DNA from: Rhizobium oryzicola
GTDB taxonomy: Bacteria; Pseudomonadota; Alphaproteobacteria; Rhizobiales; Rhizobiaceae
Assembly (NCBI RefSeq): GCF_030504645.1
Contig: NZ_JAUKWQ010000010.1
Span: forward strand, 114,314-178,313
Length of the DNA stretch: 64,000 nucleotides
Direction of reading: 5' to 3'
Positions 8,546 through 16,546 of the stretch are shown here, one piece after another. Positions within the stretch are counted from its first letter, which is position 1; every line of letters begins with the position of its first letter. The notes under the pieces were generated by a model. That model made no database searches and was not told the DNA's origin. It saw only the letters and a list, made by a program, of their open reading frames with translations. The translations under genes were made by a program, and so were the position numbers.

Positions 8546-10432
8546 ATGGCAAACGTCGCAGCGACGTCCGGTTACAAATCCGGCGCGATGACCGGCGAAG
8601 AGCGGAAGGTTATTTTCGCCTCATCGCTTGGCACCGTTTTCGAATGGTATGATTTCTATCTGTACGGGTCGCTGGCAGTTTACATCGGCGCCACCTTCTT
8701 CAGCCAATATCCTGAAACCACCCGCAATATCTTCGCACTGCTGGCCTTTGCCGCGGGCTTTCTCGTCCGTCCGTTCGGCGCGCTGGTTTTCGGGCGGCTG
8801 GGTGACCTTGTCGGCAGAAAATACACCTTCCTGGTGACGATCCTGATCATGGGTCTTTCGACCTTTCTGGTTGGTATTCTGCCTGGCGCTTCCAGCATTG
8901 GCATTGCCGCCCCGATCATCCTGATCGTACTGCGCATGCTGCAGGGTCTGGCGCTTGGCGGGGAGTATGGCGGTGCCGCAACTTATGTGGCCGAACACGC
9001 GCCACACGGAAAGCGCGGCCTGTTTACCTCTTGGATCCAGACCACAGCGACGCTTGGGCTGTTCCTGTCGCTGCTGGTCATCCTTCTGGTTCAGTTCGCG
9101 TTGGGCAAGGAAGCTTTCGCTGCCTGGGGCTGGCGTGTGCCTTTCCTGGTCTCGGTCGTGCTTCTTGGCGTATCCGTCTGGATCCGCATGAAGATGAACG
9201 AATCGCCTGCGTTCAAGAAGATGAAGGAAGAGGGCAAGGGCTCCAAGGCGCCGCTCACGGAAGCTTTCGGCCAGTGGAAGAATGCCAAAATCGCCATTCT
9301 CGCACTTCTCGGTGCCGTCGTCGGCCAGGCTGTTGTCTGGTATTCGGGCCAATTCTATGCCCTGTTCTTCCTGCAGAACATTCTGAAGATCGACGGCCAG
9401 TCTGCCAACATCATGGTTGCGGCTTCGCTTGCCATAGGCACCGGCTTCTTCGTGTTCTTCGGCTGGCTTTCCGACAAGATCGGTCGCAAGCCTATCATCA
9501 TGGCGGGCCTGTTCCTTGCCATGCTCACCTACTTCCCCCTGTTCAAGGCGATGACCTGGGCCGGTAATCCGGCACTCGCAGAAGCTCAGGCCACTGTTCG
9601 TGCTACCGTCACCGCTGATCCATCGGATTGCAAATTCCAGTTCAACCCGACGGGCACGGCAAAGTTCACCACCTCCTGCGATATCGCAACGTCGTATCTG
9701 ACCCGCAACTCCGTTCCCTATGATGTCGTGGCAGGTCCTGCCGGTAGTCCTGCTGCCGTCAAGATCGGTGACGCCACCGTTGCCAGCTACGATGCTGTTG
9801 CTGCCGGCGATCAGGCCAAGGCTCTTGGCCCGAAGTTCGAAAAGCAGATCAATATTGCCCTTCAGGCCAATGGGTATCCCCTGGCGCGGGCAGCCTCCAA
9901 GGTTCCGGATGCCAAGCTTGATGCCTTCGTTGCCGCCAATCCCGAACTGAAGCTGGATGCCGCAGCGATCCGCTCCAGCGGCACCAAGGCCACTGTATCG
10001 AGTGCGGACCTGGTATCACAGAAGCTGCTCACGGCTGACGAAGCCAAGGGTGTAACCGATATGGCGGTCTACACCATCCCGAACTCCGGTGCCTTCACCA
10101 TGACGGCTGATCCGGCCCGGGTAAACTGGGTGAGCCTGATTGCGATCCTGACGGTTCTCGTGATCTACGTGACTATGGTTTACGGCCCGATTGCAGCCCT
10201 TCTGGTCGAGCTCTTCCCTACGCGCATCCGCTACACGGGCATGTCGCTGCCGTATCACATTGGTAACGGCTGGTTCGGCGGACTCCTTCCGGCAACGGCC
10301 TTTGCGATGAGCGCCGCCAAAGGCGATATCTATTACGGCCTCTGGTATCCGATCGTCTTTGCAGGAATCACGCTGATCATCGGCCTGATCTTCCTGCCGG
10401 AAACGAAGGACCGCGACATTCACGCGGAGTGA
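8546..10432 (+). CDS. MFS transporter of the metabolite:H+ symporter (MHS) family with a large insert
   Basis: A 628-aa inner-membrane protein. SLGTVFEWYDFYLYGS at the N-terminus, the GRLGDLVGRK loop and the second-half SDKIGRKPII loop are signatures of the MHS family (KgtP, ShiA, ProP relatives) that import organic acids or betaines with protons. The usual length is about 430-450 aa. The excess is a hydrophilic block at about residues 345-525, between TM9 and TM10 and predicted periplasmic, with two cysteines (SDCKF, TSCDI). The C-terminal half resumes at VNWVSLIAIL and ends FLPETKDRDIH. GTGGAGG precedes the ATG. The substrate is unknown. Confidence 0.85.
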   Translation: MANVAATSGYKSGAMTGEERKVIFASSLGTVFEWYDFYLYGSLAVYIGATFFSQYPETTRNIFALLAFAAGFLVRPFGALVFGRLGDLVGRKYTFLVTILIMGLSTFLVGILPGASSIGIAAPIILIVLRMLQGLALGGEYGGAATYVAEHAPHGKRGLFTSWIQTTATLGLFLSLLVILLVQFALGKEAFAAWGWRVPFLVSVVLLGVSVWIRMKMNESPAFKKMKEEGKGSKAPLTEAFGQWKNAKIAILALLGAVVGQAVVWYSGQFYALFFLQNILKIDGQSANIMVAASLAIGTGFFVFFGWLSDKIGRKPIIMAGLFLAMLTYFPLFKAMTWAGNPALAEAQATVRATVTADPSDCKFQFNPTGTAKFTTSCDIATSYLTRNSVPYDVVAGPAGSPAAVKIGDATVASYDAVAAGDQAKALGPKFEKQINIALQANGYPLARAASKVPDAKLDAFVAANPELKLDAAAIRSSGTKATVSSADLVSQKLLTADEAKGVTDMAVYTIPNSGAFTMTADPARVNWVSLIAILTVLVIYVTMVYGPIAALLVELFPTRIRYTGMSLPYHIGNGWFGGLLPATAFAMSAAKGDIYYGLWYPIVFAGITLIIGLIFLPETKDRDIHAE

Positions 10433-10477
10433 GACACGTTCCGTTCGATCTTTGAAAATAACTCTCGATCCAAAAAC

Positions 10478-10506
10478 AAACCCGGCATGGAAACATGCCG
10501 GGTTGT
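10478..10506 (+). terminator. Terminator after the MHS transporter
   Basis: AACCCGGCATG-GAAA-CATGCCGGGTT forms a perfect 11-bp stem with a GAAA tetraloop 46 bp after the stop codon. Only short T runs follow, and it may serve both strands because the PAP2 gene converges here. Confidence 0.7.
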
Positions 10507-10541
10507 CGTGTGCTTAGGGGGCAGCCGAATATGGGCTCTGC

Positions 10542-11369
10542 TCAAGCCTCGACCTTTGAACGGAAGCTCAGGGACGAAGCGAGCGGCTTTCGCTTGGGGT
10601 CGGCGCTGAGCTTTTCTTTTGCAGATGCCGTTATGACCGGAGCGATTGGCAGGCTACGACGCAGAACCGGAAAGCGATCTCCGTTTTCGCGGAAGAGGAT
10701 GCCGCAGCGTGCAAAAAGGATGGCGGTCATGACCGAGAACCAGCCGCCGAAGGCGAGGCCCGCAATCACATCGCTTGTATAGTGGGCGCCGACTAGCACG
10801 CGCGTGAGGCCGAGCCAGATGGCCAAGATAAGAAACAGTGTGCGGTAGGCAGGCGCTAGAAGGGCCATGGCCATCATCAAGGCGCCAACGGTGGTGGAGT
10901 GCCCCGACGGGAAGCTTTCAAACTCTGCGCTGCCGCGCAGCGGCGAAAAATCCATGAAACCCAGTTCATTCAGATGCAGGGGGCGTGCCCGTCCGATGAT
11001 CCGCTTGATCAGGTTGGCGAGAAGGCCGGACGCTGCCACCGTGAAGAAAAGATAGGCGGCTGTCTGGCCGACGATCATCGCCCGGAATCGCGACTTGAGG
11101 CAGGAGGTCACGCGACAGAGCGCCTGGGCTTCGATGAAGATCAGGGCCGCTGCTATGAGGATCCAGCCAGACTTACCAAAATCAGTGATCATGGCTGCGA
11201 TTGGGCCGAACGTGCGCATTGATCCTGCGACATAGTTCGCAACCGGAACATCGATAATGAAAAACGCAATCACCACTAAGTTGAATGCTATTGCAAGGAA
11301 GGAACCGTGAAGCTTAACCGGACACTGCGAGCGGTGACGCAAATAACGATGCTTCAGTTTGTTCCACAT
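10542..11369 (-). CDS. PAP2-family membrane phosphatase
   Basis: A 275-aa integral membrane protein with about six hydrophobic segments. All three phosphatidic-acid-phosphatase signatures are present: KRIIGRARP (K-x6-RP), FPSGHSTT (PSGH) and TRVLVGAHYTSD (R-x5-H-x3-D, with Thr in place of the usual Ser). Such enzymes remove phosphate from lipid or isoprenoid phosphates (PgpB, BacA-like, LpxE/LpxF). The substrate here is not determined. I chose ATG 11369 (MWNKLKHRY) because AGGGGGAAAAGG precedes it; the upstream extension to 11465 enters the leuB terminator. Confidence 0.85.
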   Translation of the reverse strand: MWNKLKHRYLRHRSQCPVKLHGSFLAIAFNLVVIAFFIIDVPVANYVAGSMRTFGPIAAMITDFGKSGWILIAAALIFIEAQALCRVTSCLKSRFRAMIVGQTAAYLFFTVAASGLLANLIKRIIGRARPLHLNELGFMDFSPLRGSAEFESFPSGHSTTVGALMMAMALLAPAYRTLFLILAIWLGLTRVLVGAHYTSDVIAGLAFGGWFSVMTAILFARCGILFRENGDRFPVLRRSLPIAPVITASAKEKLSADPKRKPLASSLSFRSKVEA

Positions 11370-11448
11370 GGCCTTTTCCCCCTGGGAGTTGGGAAAGAGT
11401 ATCAAAGAATTATGACAACGATGATAGGCCTTTTGCAGAGAATCATAC

Positions 11449-11475
11449 AAAAATGCCCCGCACAAGGCGGGGCAT
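11449..11475 (-). terminator. Rho-independent terminator of leuB
   Basis: On the minus strand ATGCCCCGC-CTTGT-GCGGGGCAT is followed by TTTTTG, about 30 bp past the leuB stop. It is a clear intrinsic terminator. Confidence 0.85.
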
Positions 11476-11506
11476 GATTAGAACTCATATTTAACCCTGA
11501 CAGGCT

Positions 11507-12616
11507 CTAGGCAGATAGCGCCTTGAACTCTTCCAGAATGGCGTCGCCCATTTCCGACGTGCCGACCTTGGTTGCGCCTTCGCTCATGATGTCGCCGGTG
11601 CGGATGCCCTTGTCGAGGACATTGGCGATGGCCTTTTCAAGGCGATCCGCTTCCGCAACCATGTTGAAGGAGTAGCGCAGGCACATGGCAAAGGATGCGA
11701 TCATGGCAATCGGGTTGGCAATGCCCTGGCCGGCAATGTCAGGCGCCGAACCATGGACCGGCTCGTAAAGCGCCTTGCGCTTGCCGGTCTTCGGATCCGG
11801 TGCGCCAAGCGATGCAGACGGCAGCATGCCGAGAGAACCGGTCAGCATGGCCGCTACGTCTGAGAGCATGTCGCCGAACAGGTTGTCGGTGACGATCACG
11901 TCGAACTGCTTCGGCGCGCGCACCAACTGCATGCCGCCTGCATCGGCCAGCATGTGCTCCAGCTTCACGTCCGAGAACTTTGCCTTGTGCGTTTCTGTTA
12001 CCACCTGGTTCCAGAGCACACCCGACTTCATGACGTTGCGCTTTTCCATGGAGCAAACGGCATTCTTGCGCGTACGGGCCATTTCAAATGCGACGGATGA
12101 GATGCGCTCGATTTCGTAGGTGTCATAGACCTGCGTGTCGATGGCGCGCTTCTGGCCATTGCCGAGATCCGTGATCGTCTTGGGCTCACCGAAATAGACG
12201 CCACCCGTCAGTTCGCGAATGATGAGGATATCAAGGCCTTCGACCAGTTCCGGCTTCAGCGAAGAGGCACTGGCGAGCGCTGGATAGCAGATGGCCGGAC
12301 GCAGGTTGGCAAACAGCTCCAGATCCTTGCGCAGGCGCAGAAGGCCGGCTTCCGGGCGAACTTCGTAAGGAACCGCATCCCACTTCGGGCCACCCACGGC
12401 GCCGAACAGCACGGCATCAGCGGCCTTTGCCTTTGCCATGTCTTCTTCGGAGATTGCCGCGCCATGCGCATCATAGGCACAGCCGCCGACCAGGCCTTCA
12501 TCCGTGACGAAGCCGGTATTCAAGGCGCTGTTCATGTAGTTGATGATCTTGCGGACTTCCGCCATGGCCTCCGGGCCGATGCCGTCGCCCGGGAGAAGGA
12601 AAAGCGAATGAGACAT
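11507..12616 (-). CDS. leuB: 3-isopropylmalate dehydrogenase
   Basis: A 369-aa cytoplasmic NAD-dependent enzyme for the third step of leucine synthesis, the oxidative decarboxylation of 3-isopropylmalate. Motifs include LLPGDGIGPEAMAEVRK at the N-terminus, LLRLRKDLELFANLRP (substrate-binding arginines), ELTGGVYFGEP, VTDNLFGDMLSDVAAML (metal-binding aspartates) and YEPVHGSAPDIAGQGIANP near residue 270. Length and motifs are as expected. It lies downstream of leuD on the same strand, separated by a 140-bp gap with two strong hairpins, so the two may be transcribed separately. Confidence 0.97.
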   Translation of the reverse strand: MSHSLFLLPGDGIGPEAMAEVRKIINYMNSALNTGFVTDEGLVGGCAYDAHGAAISEEDMAKAKAADAVLFGAVGGPKWDAVPYEVRPEAGLLRLRKDLELFANLRPAICYPALASASSLKPELVEGLDILIIRELTGGVYFGEPKTITDLGNGQKRAIDTQVYDTYEIERISSVAFEMARTRKNAVCSMEKRNVMKSGVLWNQVVTETHKAKFSDVKLEHMLADAGGMQLVRAPKQFDVIVTDNLFGDMLSDVAAMLTGSLGMLPSASLGAPDPKTGKRKALYEPVHGSAPDIAGQGIANPIAMIASFAMCLRYSFNMVAEADRLEKAIANVLDKGIRTGDIMSEGATKVGTSEMGDAILEEFKALSA

Positions 12617-12677
12617 GAAATGGGATCCTAAGCGTCAAGCGGGTTCATGAATGCGCGCGCGATGCCACGCAAGTCAG

Positions 12678-12755
12678 CCTCGTCCGAACCCGCCGCGGGA
12701 CGAGGCCGCAGATGAAATGCGAAAGAGGCCGGGGGAAACCGGCCTCTTTCGCATT
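12678..12755. terminator. Two strong hairpins between leuD and leuB
   Basis: Directly after the leuD stop lies a 17-bp perfect stem with loop GGGAAA (12716-12755; arms start AATGCGAAAGAGGCC). A second hairpin follows (12678-12707; GCCTCGTCC / GGACGAGGC). On the minus strand the first stem is followed by only TTTC, so termination may be partial. The stems are obvious; the function is inferred. Confidence 0.6.
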
Positions 12756-12756
12756 T

Positions 12757-13362
12757 TTAAAGCCAGGGACGTTCTGCCTGTACCTTGCTTTCGAAGCTGG
12801 CAATGGCGCCATCGCTCTTCAGCGTGGTGGCGATATCGTCCAGACCTTCCAGCATGATGTGCTTGCGGGCAGGGTCGATGTCGAAATGGATCTTGCCGCC
12901 ATCCGGGCCCGAAATCTCCTGAGCTTCGAGATCGATTGTCAGCACGGCATTGGAGCCGCGCGAGGCATCGTCCATCAGCTTATCGAGGTCTTCCTGCGGC
13001 ACGACGATCGGCAGGATGCCGTTCTTGAAGCAGTTATTGTAAAAGATGTCCGCGAAGGAGGTGGAGATGACGCAGCGAATGCCGAAATCCAGAAGCGCCC
13101 ACGGCGCATGCTCGCGCGAGGAGCCGCAGCCGAAATTGTCACCGGCGACCAGGATTTTGGCGCTCTGGTACTGCGGCTTGTTCAGCACGAAATCAGGATT
13201 GACGGAACCATCTTCGAAATAACGTGCCTCTGCAAAGAGGCCCTTTCCAAGACCGGTGCGCTTGATCGTCTTCAGGTAATCCTTCGGAATGATCATGTCC
13301 GTGTCGATGTTGACAACGGGAAGCGGCGCAGCAACGCCGGTAAGCTTGACGAATTTTTCCAT
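12757..13362 (-). CDS. leuD: 3-isopropylmalate dehydratase small subunit
   Basis: A 201-aa swivel-domain subunit that joins LeuC to form isopropylmalate isomerase, the second step of leucine synthesis. It opens MEKFVKLTGVAAPLPVVNID and contains DMIIPKDYLKTIKRTG, GDNFGCGSSREHAPWAL (signature, about 70-86) and SFADIFYNNCFKNGILP. Its length matches the family. leuC is not adjacent, which is usual in rhizobia. Confidence 0.96.
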   Translation of the reverse strand: MEKFVKLTGVAAPLPVVNIDTDMIIPKDYLKTIKRTGLGKGLFAEARYFEDGSVNPDFVLNKPQYQSAKILVAGDNFGCGSSREHAPWALLDFGIRCVISTSFADIFYNNCFKNGILPIVVPQEDLDKLMDDASRGSNAVLTIDLEAQEISGPDGGKIHFDIDPARKHIMLEGLDDIATTLKSDGAIASFESKVQAERPWL

Positions 13363-13504
13363 GATCTGCCCTTAAGCGTTTCTTATACGCGGGGCTGGAA
13401 TAGACTAAAATCTGGGAGATTTGAAGGGCAATTTCCGGTCAAACGGTACGCCGGCTTAGGCACCGGCGCCGAAAAATCATGTGTTTCGCGACTTTGCGCT
13501 CACA

Positions 13505-13738
13505 TCACATGTCGATGATCGTGCCGCGGCCGTCGTTCCAGACGCGCATGTCCCGCTCGCCAGCCTTGGACTTGGCCCGCACGGGAGCAGGCTTGTGACG
13601 CGGTGTGAGCGCTTTGACAACCGTAAAGACAGCCAGCATGCCTGCAAAGGCAATGGTGACGGAGGCTGTCAGGACGACAAGAGCGCAAATCGCAGCGATG
13701 CCGGCCATGGCGATGAACAGGGCACGAATATTCTGCAT
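13505..13738 (-). CDS. Small conserved membrane protein of unknown function (77 aa)
   Basis: A hydrophobic stretch (about residues 5-45, two possible membrane segments) is followed by a basic linker (TPRHKPAPVRAKSK) and a polar C-terminus RVWNDGRGTIIDM. The C-terminal motif resembles that of small Rhizobiaceae hypothetical proteins I have seen, but no function is known. The ATG follows AGAAAGG at a longish spacing. It occupies an otherwise empty 490-bp interval between leuD and the CoA-ester lyase, which supports it as a real gene. Confidence 0.6.
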   Translation of the reverse strand: MQNIRALFIAMAGIAAICALVVLTASVTIAFAGMLAVFTVVKALTPRHKPAPVRAKSKAGERDMRVWNDGRGTIIDM

Positions 13739-13850
13739 GGTTTAAAACCTTTCTTCTCTCAGGAAATGTGGGGCTTTCCAGTGAGTCTTGCAAGAGCTTT
13801 CGGCTCTCTGCGCTATTGCGTCTCATCACAAAGCTTGTCACAAAGCCGCG

Positions 13851-14756
13851 ATGTCTATCGCGATGCCTTCTCCGATCCGCGTCAGGCGGTCTGCCTTAAG
13901 CGTTCCGGCCATTAACCGCCGTGCGCTGGAAAAAGTTCATTCCCTCGACTGCGATGCTGTAATCTTCGATCTGGAAGATTCCGTGGCACCGGAGAAAAAG
14001 GGGCAAGCCCGCGACAATCTGCGCCAGTTCTTTCGTGAGACGCCTCTGAGGGACTGCGAGGCCATTATCCGCATCAATGCGCTGTCTTCCGAATTTGGCC
14101 TTGAAGATCTTGATCTGGTGGTGAGCCTCAAGCCTGATGCGCTGCTCTTGCCCAAGGTGAGCCGTGCGCGGGATCTTCAGGATGCGCAGGCTGCATTGGA
14201 TCAAAAGGGAGCGCCACCGTCCGTTCGTCTCTGGGCCATGATGGAAACGGCAGAGGGCGTGATGAATGCGACTTCGATTGCAGCCTCCCGTCATCAGGCA
14301 GCCGATCGGCTGGATTGTCTCGTGCTGGGCCTCAACGACCTGCGCAAGGAAACGCGCGTTCCGCCAAGACCCGGCCGGGTCTACCTCGTGCCCTGGATGA
14401 TGCAGGTGGTGCTGGCGGCGAGAGCCTACGGCCTTGATGTGATCGACAGCGTCTTCAACGATTTTCGCGACACTGATACCTTTATGCTGGAATGCCAGCA
14501 GGGTCGTGAAATGGGGTTTGACGGGAAGATGCTGATCCACCCGGCGCAGATCGAGCCCGCCAACCAGACATTCGGTCCTTCCGATCAGGAGATCGCGGAC
14601 GCTGAGGCGATCGTATCTGCCTTCAATGAACCGCAGGCGGCGGAGCTCAACGTCATCAATATCGAGGGTCGGATGGTCGAGCGCCTGCATCTGGAGCAGG
14701 CGACACGGCTTCTCGCACAGGTTCACTTCATTCAGCAGAGAAAGACAAATCCATGA
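13851..14756 (+). CDS. HpcH/HpaI-family CoA-ester lyase (citrate/malyl-CoA lyase-like)
   Basis: A 301-aa TIM-barrel lyase. RRSALSVPAINRRALEK (CoA-binding start), DCDAVIFDLEDSVAPEKK (substrate/metal region), IRIN (catalytic Arg), LWAMMETAEGVMNA (metal-binding Glu) and MGFDGKMLIHPAQIEPAN are all typical. Such enzymes cleave or form beta-hydroxyacyl-CoA thioesters such as malyl-CoA or citramalyl-CoA; the substrate cannot be named. I chose ATG 13851, since the in-frame extension to 13788 lacks family similarity. Its stop overlaps the start of the next gene (ATGA), so the two are translationally coupled. Confidence 0.85.
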   Translation: MSIAMPSPIRVRRSALSVPAINRRALEKVHSLDCDAVIFDLEDSVAPEKKGQARDNLRQFFRETPLRDCEAIIRINALSSEFGLEDLDLVVSLKPDALLLPKVSRARDLQDAQAALDQKGAPPSVRLWAMMETAEGVMNATSIAASRHQAADRLDCLVLGLNDLRKETRVPPRPGRVYLVPWMMQVVLAARAYGLDVIDSVFNDFRDTDTFMLECQQGREMGFDGKMLIHPAQIEPANQTFGPSDQEIADAEAIVSAFNEPQAAELNVINIEGRMVERLHLEQATRLLAQVHFIQQRKTNP

Positions 14757-14959
14757 AAGTCTACCGCTTCCTCACTGGCCCGGATGATTCCAGCTTTTGC
14801 CACCGCGTGACGGATGCCCTCAACAAGGGCTGGGAACTGCACGGTTCGCCGACCCACACGTTCAACGTGGCCGAGAACAAGCTTTATTGCGGCCAGGCCG
14901 TGGTGAAGACCGTGCACGGCAAGGATTATGATCCCAGCATGAAGCTCGGTGAGCAGTAA
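14753..14959 (+). CDS. DUF1737 small protein
   Basis: A 68-aa soluble protein beginning MKVYRFLTGPDDSSFCHRV and containing ALNKGWELHGSPTHTF, the hallmark of DUF1737. The function is unknown. Its ATG overlaps the stop of the CoA-ester lyase gene by four bases, so it is the second gene of a two-gene unit that ends at the hairpin at 14978. Confidence 0.8.
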   Translation: MKVYRFLTGPDDSSFCHRVTDALNKGWELHGSPTHTFNVAENKLYCGQAVVKTVHGKDYDPSMKLGEQ

Positions 14960-14977
14960 GCTTTCGAAAAACACAGT

Positions 14978-14998
14978 GCCCCGGCCCGTGGCCGGGGT
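14978..14998 (+). terminator. Hairpin after the DUF1737 gene
   Basis: CCCCGGCC-CGT-GGCCGGGG lies 19 bp after the stop, between convergent genes. There is no long U-run, so it is probably a bidirectional terminator. Confidence 0.6.
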
Positions 14999-15008
14999 GG
15001 CTATAACT

Positions 15009-15452
15009 TTAGCCTGTCCGGTCCGCCGCTTCCTCGGCACTTTCCTCAATGCGTTCCATGTCATCGTCGGAGAGGCCGAAGTGGTGGCCGATCTCGTGGA
15101 TCAGCACATGGGTGATGATGTCACCCAGGGTTTCCTCGTTTTCCGCCCAGTAATCCAGGATCGGGCGGCGATAGAGGCGGATACGGTTCGGCAACTCACC
15201 GGTTTCCACGGTGAAACGCTCTGAAATGCCGCGGCCTTCGAAAAGACCCAGAAGGTCGAAAGGCGTCTCAAGCGCCATATCCTCGAACACTTCGTCATCG
15301 GGAAAATCCTCGATCTCGATGATCAGGTTTCCTGTGAGCGCGCGGAATTCTTCCGGCAGGGTGCCGTAGGCCTCGATTGCCAGCGATTCGAAGGCGCTGA
15401 TGGTCGGGGCGTGGCGGTCCCGCCAATCATCAGTCTGGTCGACACGGGCCAT
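15009..15452 (-). CDS. Zincin-like metallopeptidase (PF06262 type)
   Basis: A 147-aa soluble protein with the zinc-metalloprotease signature HVLIHEIGHHFGLSDDD (HExxH plus a third ligand region) near residue 120. The rest is acidic (IIEIEDFPDDEVFED). This matches the small predicted metallopeptidases found widely in proteobacteria, whose substrates are unknown. There is no signal peptide. The gene is convergent with the DUF1737 gene. Confidence 0.82.
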   Translation of the reverse strand: MARVDQTDDWRDRHAPTISAFESLAIEAYGTLPEEFRALTGNLIIEIEDFPDDEVFEDMALETPFDLLGLFEGRGISERFTVETGELPNRIRLYRRPILDYWAENEETLGDIITHVLIHEIGHHFGLSDDDMERIEESAEEAADRTG

Positions 15453-15588
15453 GTATGCTCCTTTTTAACTGCCCATATAAGGTTTTCGGGATTTTTTTTC
15501 GAGAGCGGATTCAAGCCTCCTGATCCACAGGGGCAGGAATCTTCTTCCTGTGATGGTTGACTCTTCTCTCGGCCTCTGGAATCCATAA

Positions 15589-15603
15589 GAACATAAAGTG
15601 AAC
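15589..15603. promoter_or_regulatory. LexA (SOS) box of imuA
   Basis: GAACATAAAGTGAAC is a perfect match to the alphaproteobacterial SOS box GAAC-N7-GAAC. It lies 23 bp before the imuA start, where LexA would cover the promoter. The repeat is visible; its use by LexA follows from established knowledge of rhizobial SOS genes. Confidence 0.85.
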
Positions 15604-15625
15604 ATATGAGCATGGAGCTGACGTC

Positions 15626-16546
15626 ATGGCACGAGCTGTCCTGGCGCAGGAGACGGTTTTTGCCCTGCGCGAAACGATTGCAAAATTGGAAGGCAAGGCC
15701 GTTCCGTCCATGGCTGCGGCACGCCAAGACGCATATCCTGCAGAGGAGCGTGCGCACCGTCTTTCTCTCGGCGTAGAGGCGTTGGACGAGGCTCTGGAGG
15801 GCGGCCTTCCCCTCGAGGGAATTACCGAGATTCGTAGCCAGGGTTTTAGGGATGCCGGAGCGTCCAGCGGTTTTGCCCTGGCCTTGAGCGGGTTGATGCA
15901 GGAGAGAGGCGCAACGGGCCCGGCACCGTTTCTGTGGATTGCAGACAGGATGTCGGCAATGGAAGCAGGATCGCCCTACCCTCTGGGGCTTCGGCAGTTT
16001 GGCCTGGACATCGCGCGTTTCCTTGTCGCCAGGCCAGACCGGCTGGAAGACGCGCTGTGGCTTGCGGAAGCGGCGCTGGCCAGCGGCATTTTTGGCACGA
16101 CGATTTTGGAGATCCGGGGAAACCCCAAAGCGTTTGGCCTGACCGAAAGCAGACGGTTGCATTTGCGGGCAAAGGCGGCGGGGCGGCCGCTTCTGCTGTT
16201 GCGCCATGCCGGAGAGGAGGAGGCAAGCAGCGCCCTCTTCCGCTTCCTGCTGGAGCCTTTTCCGGCGCGCGCGCGCCTTCTTCCCGACGGATCGATGCTA
16301 GGCGGTAGCATCGGCCATTCCGTCTTCCGTCTCACCCTGGAGAAGAGCCGAAACCCGGCGCCTCTCTCATTCCTGCTGGAGTGGAACCCTCATGACCGCC
16401 AATTCCGAGACCTTTCATCCGCAGAACAGCCTCTCCTTCGGGAGGACAGGCCAGCGCATTCTGGCCGTTCACTTTCCAAAGCTGGCGACAGACAGGATAT
16501 TGCGCCGCTGCTGGGGGCTGTCCTGGCGTTTGACCGGGCATCGTGA
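15626..16546 (+). CDS. imuA: ImuA, RecA-like subunit of the SOS mutasome
   Basis: A 306-aa protein, first gene of the imuA-imuB-dnaE2 cassette for damage-induced translesion synthesis. The N-terminal half resembles the RecA/SulA-like ImuA family: SLGVEALDEALEGGLPLEGITEI, then LWIADRMSAMEAGSPYPLGL and LLRHAGEEEASSALFRFLL. Conserved similarity seems to stop near LLEWNPHD. The last 45 or so residues overlap the imuB coding region for 155 bp and look like out-of-frame sequence. The perfect SOS box 23 bp upstream indicates LexA control. GGAG precedes ATG 15626. Confidence 0.85.
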   Translation: MARAVLAQETVFALRETIAKLEGKAVPSMAAARQDAYPAEERAHRLSLGVEALDEALEGGLPLEGITEIRSQGFRDAGASSGFALALSGLMQERGATGPAPFLWIADRMSAMEAGSPYPLGLRQFGLDIARFLVARPDRLEDALWLAEAALASGIFGTTILEIRGNPKAFGLTESRRLHLRAKAAGRPLLLLRHAGEEEASSALFRFLLEPFPARARLLPDGSMLGGSIGHSVFRLTLEKSRNPAPLSFLLEWNPHDRQFRDLSSAEQPLLREDRPAHSGRSLSKAGDRQDIAPLLGAVLAFDRAS

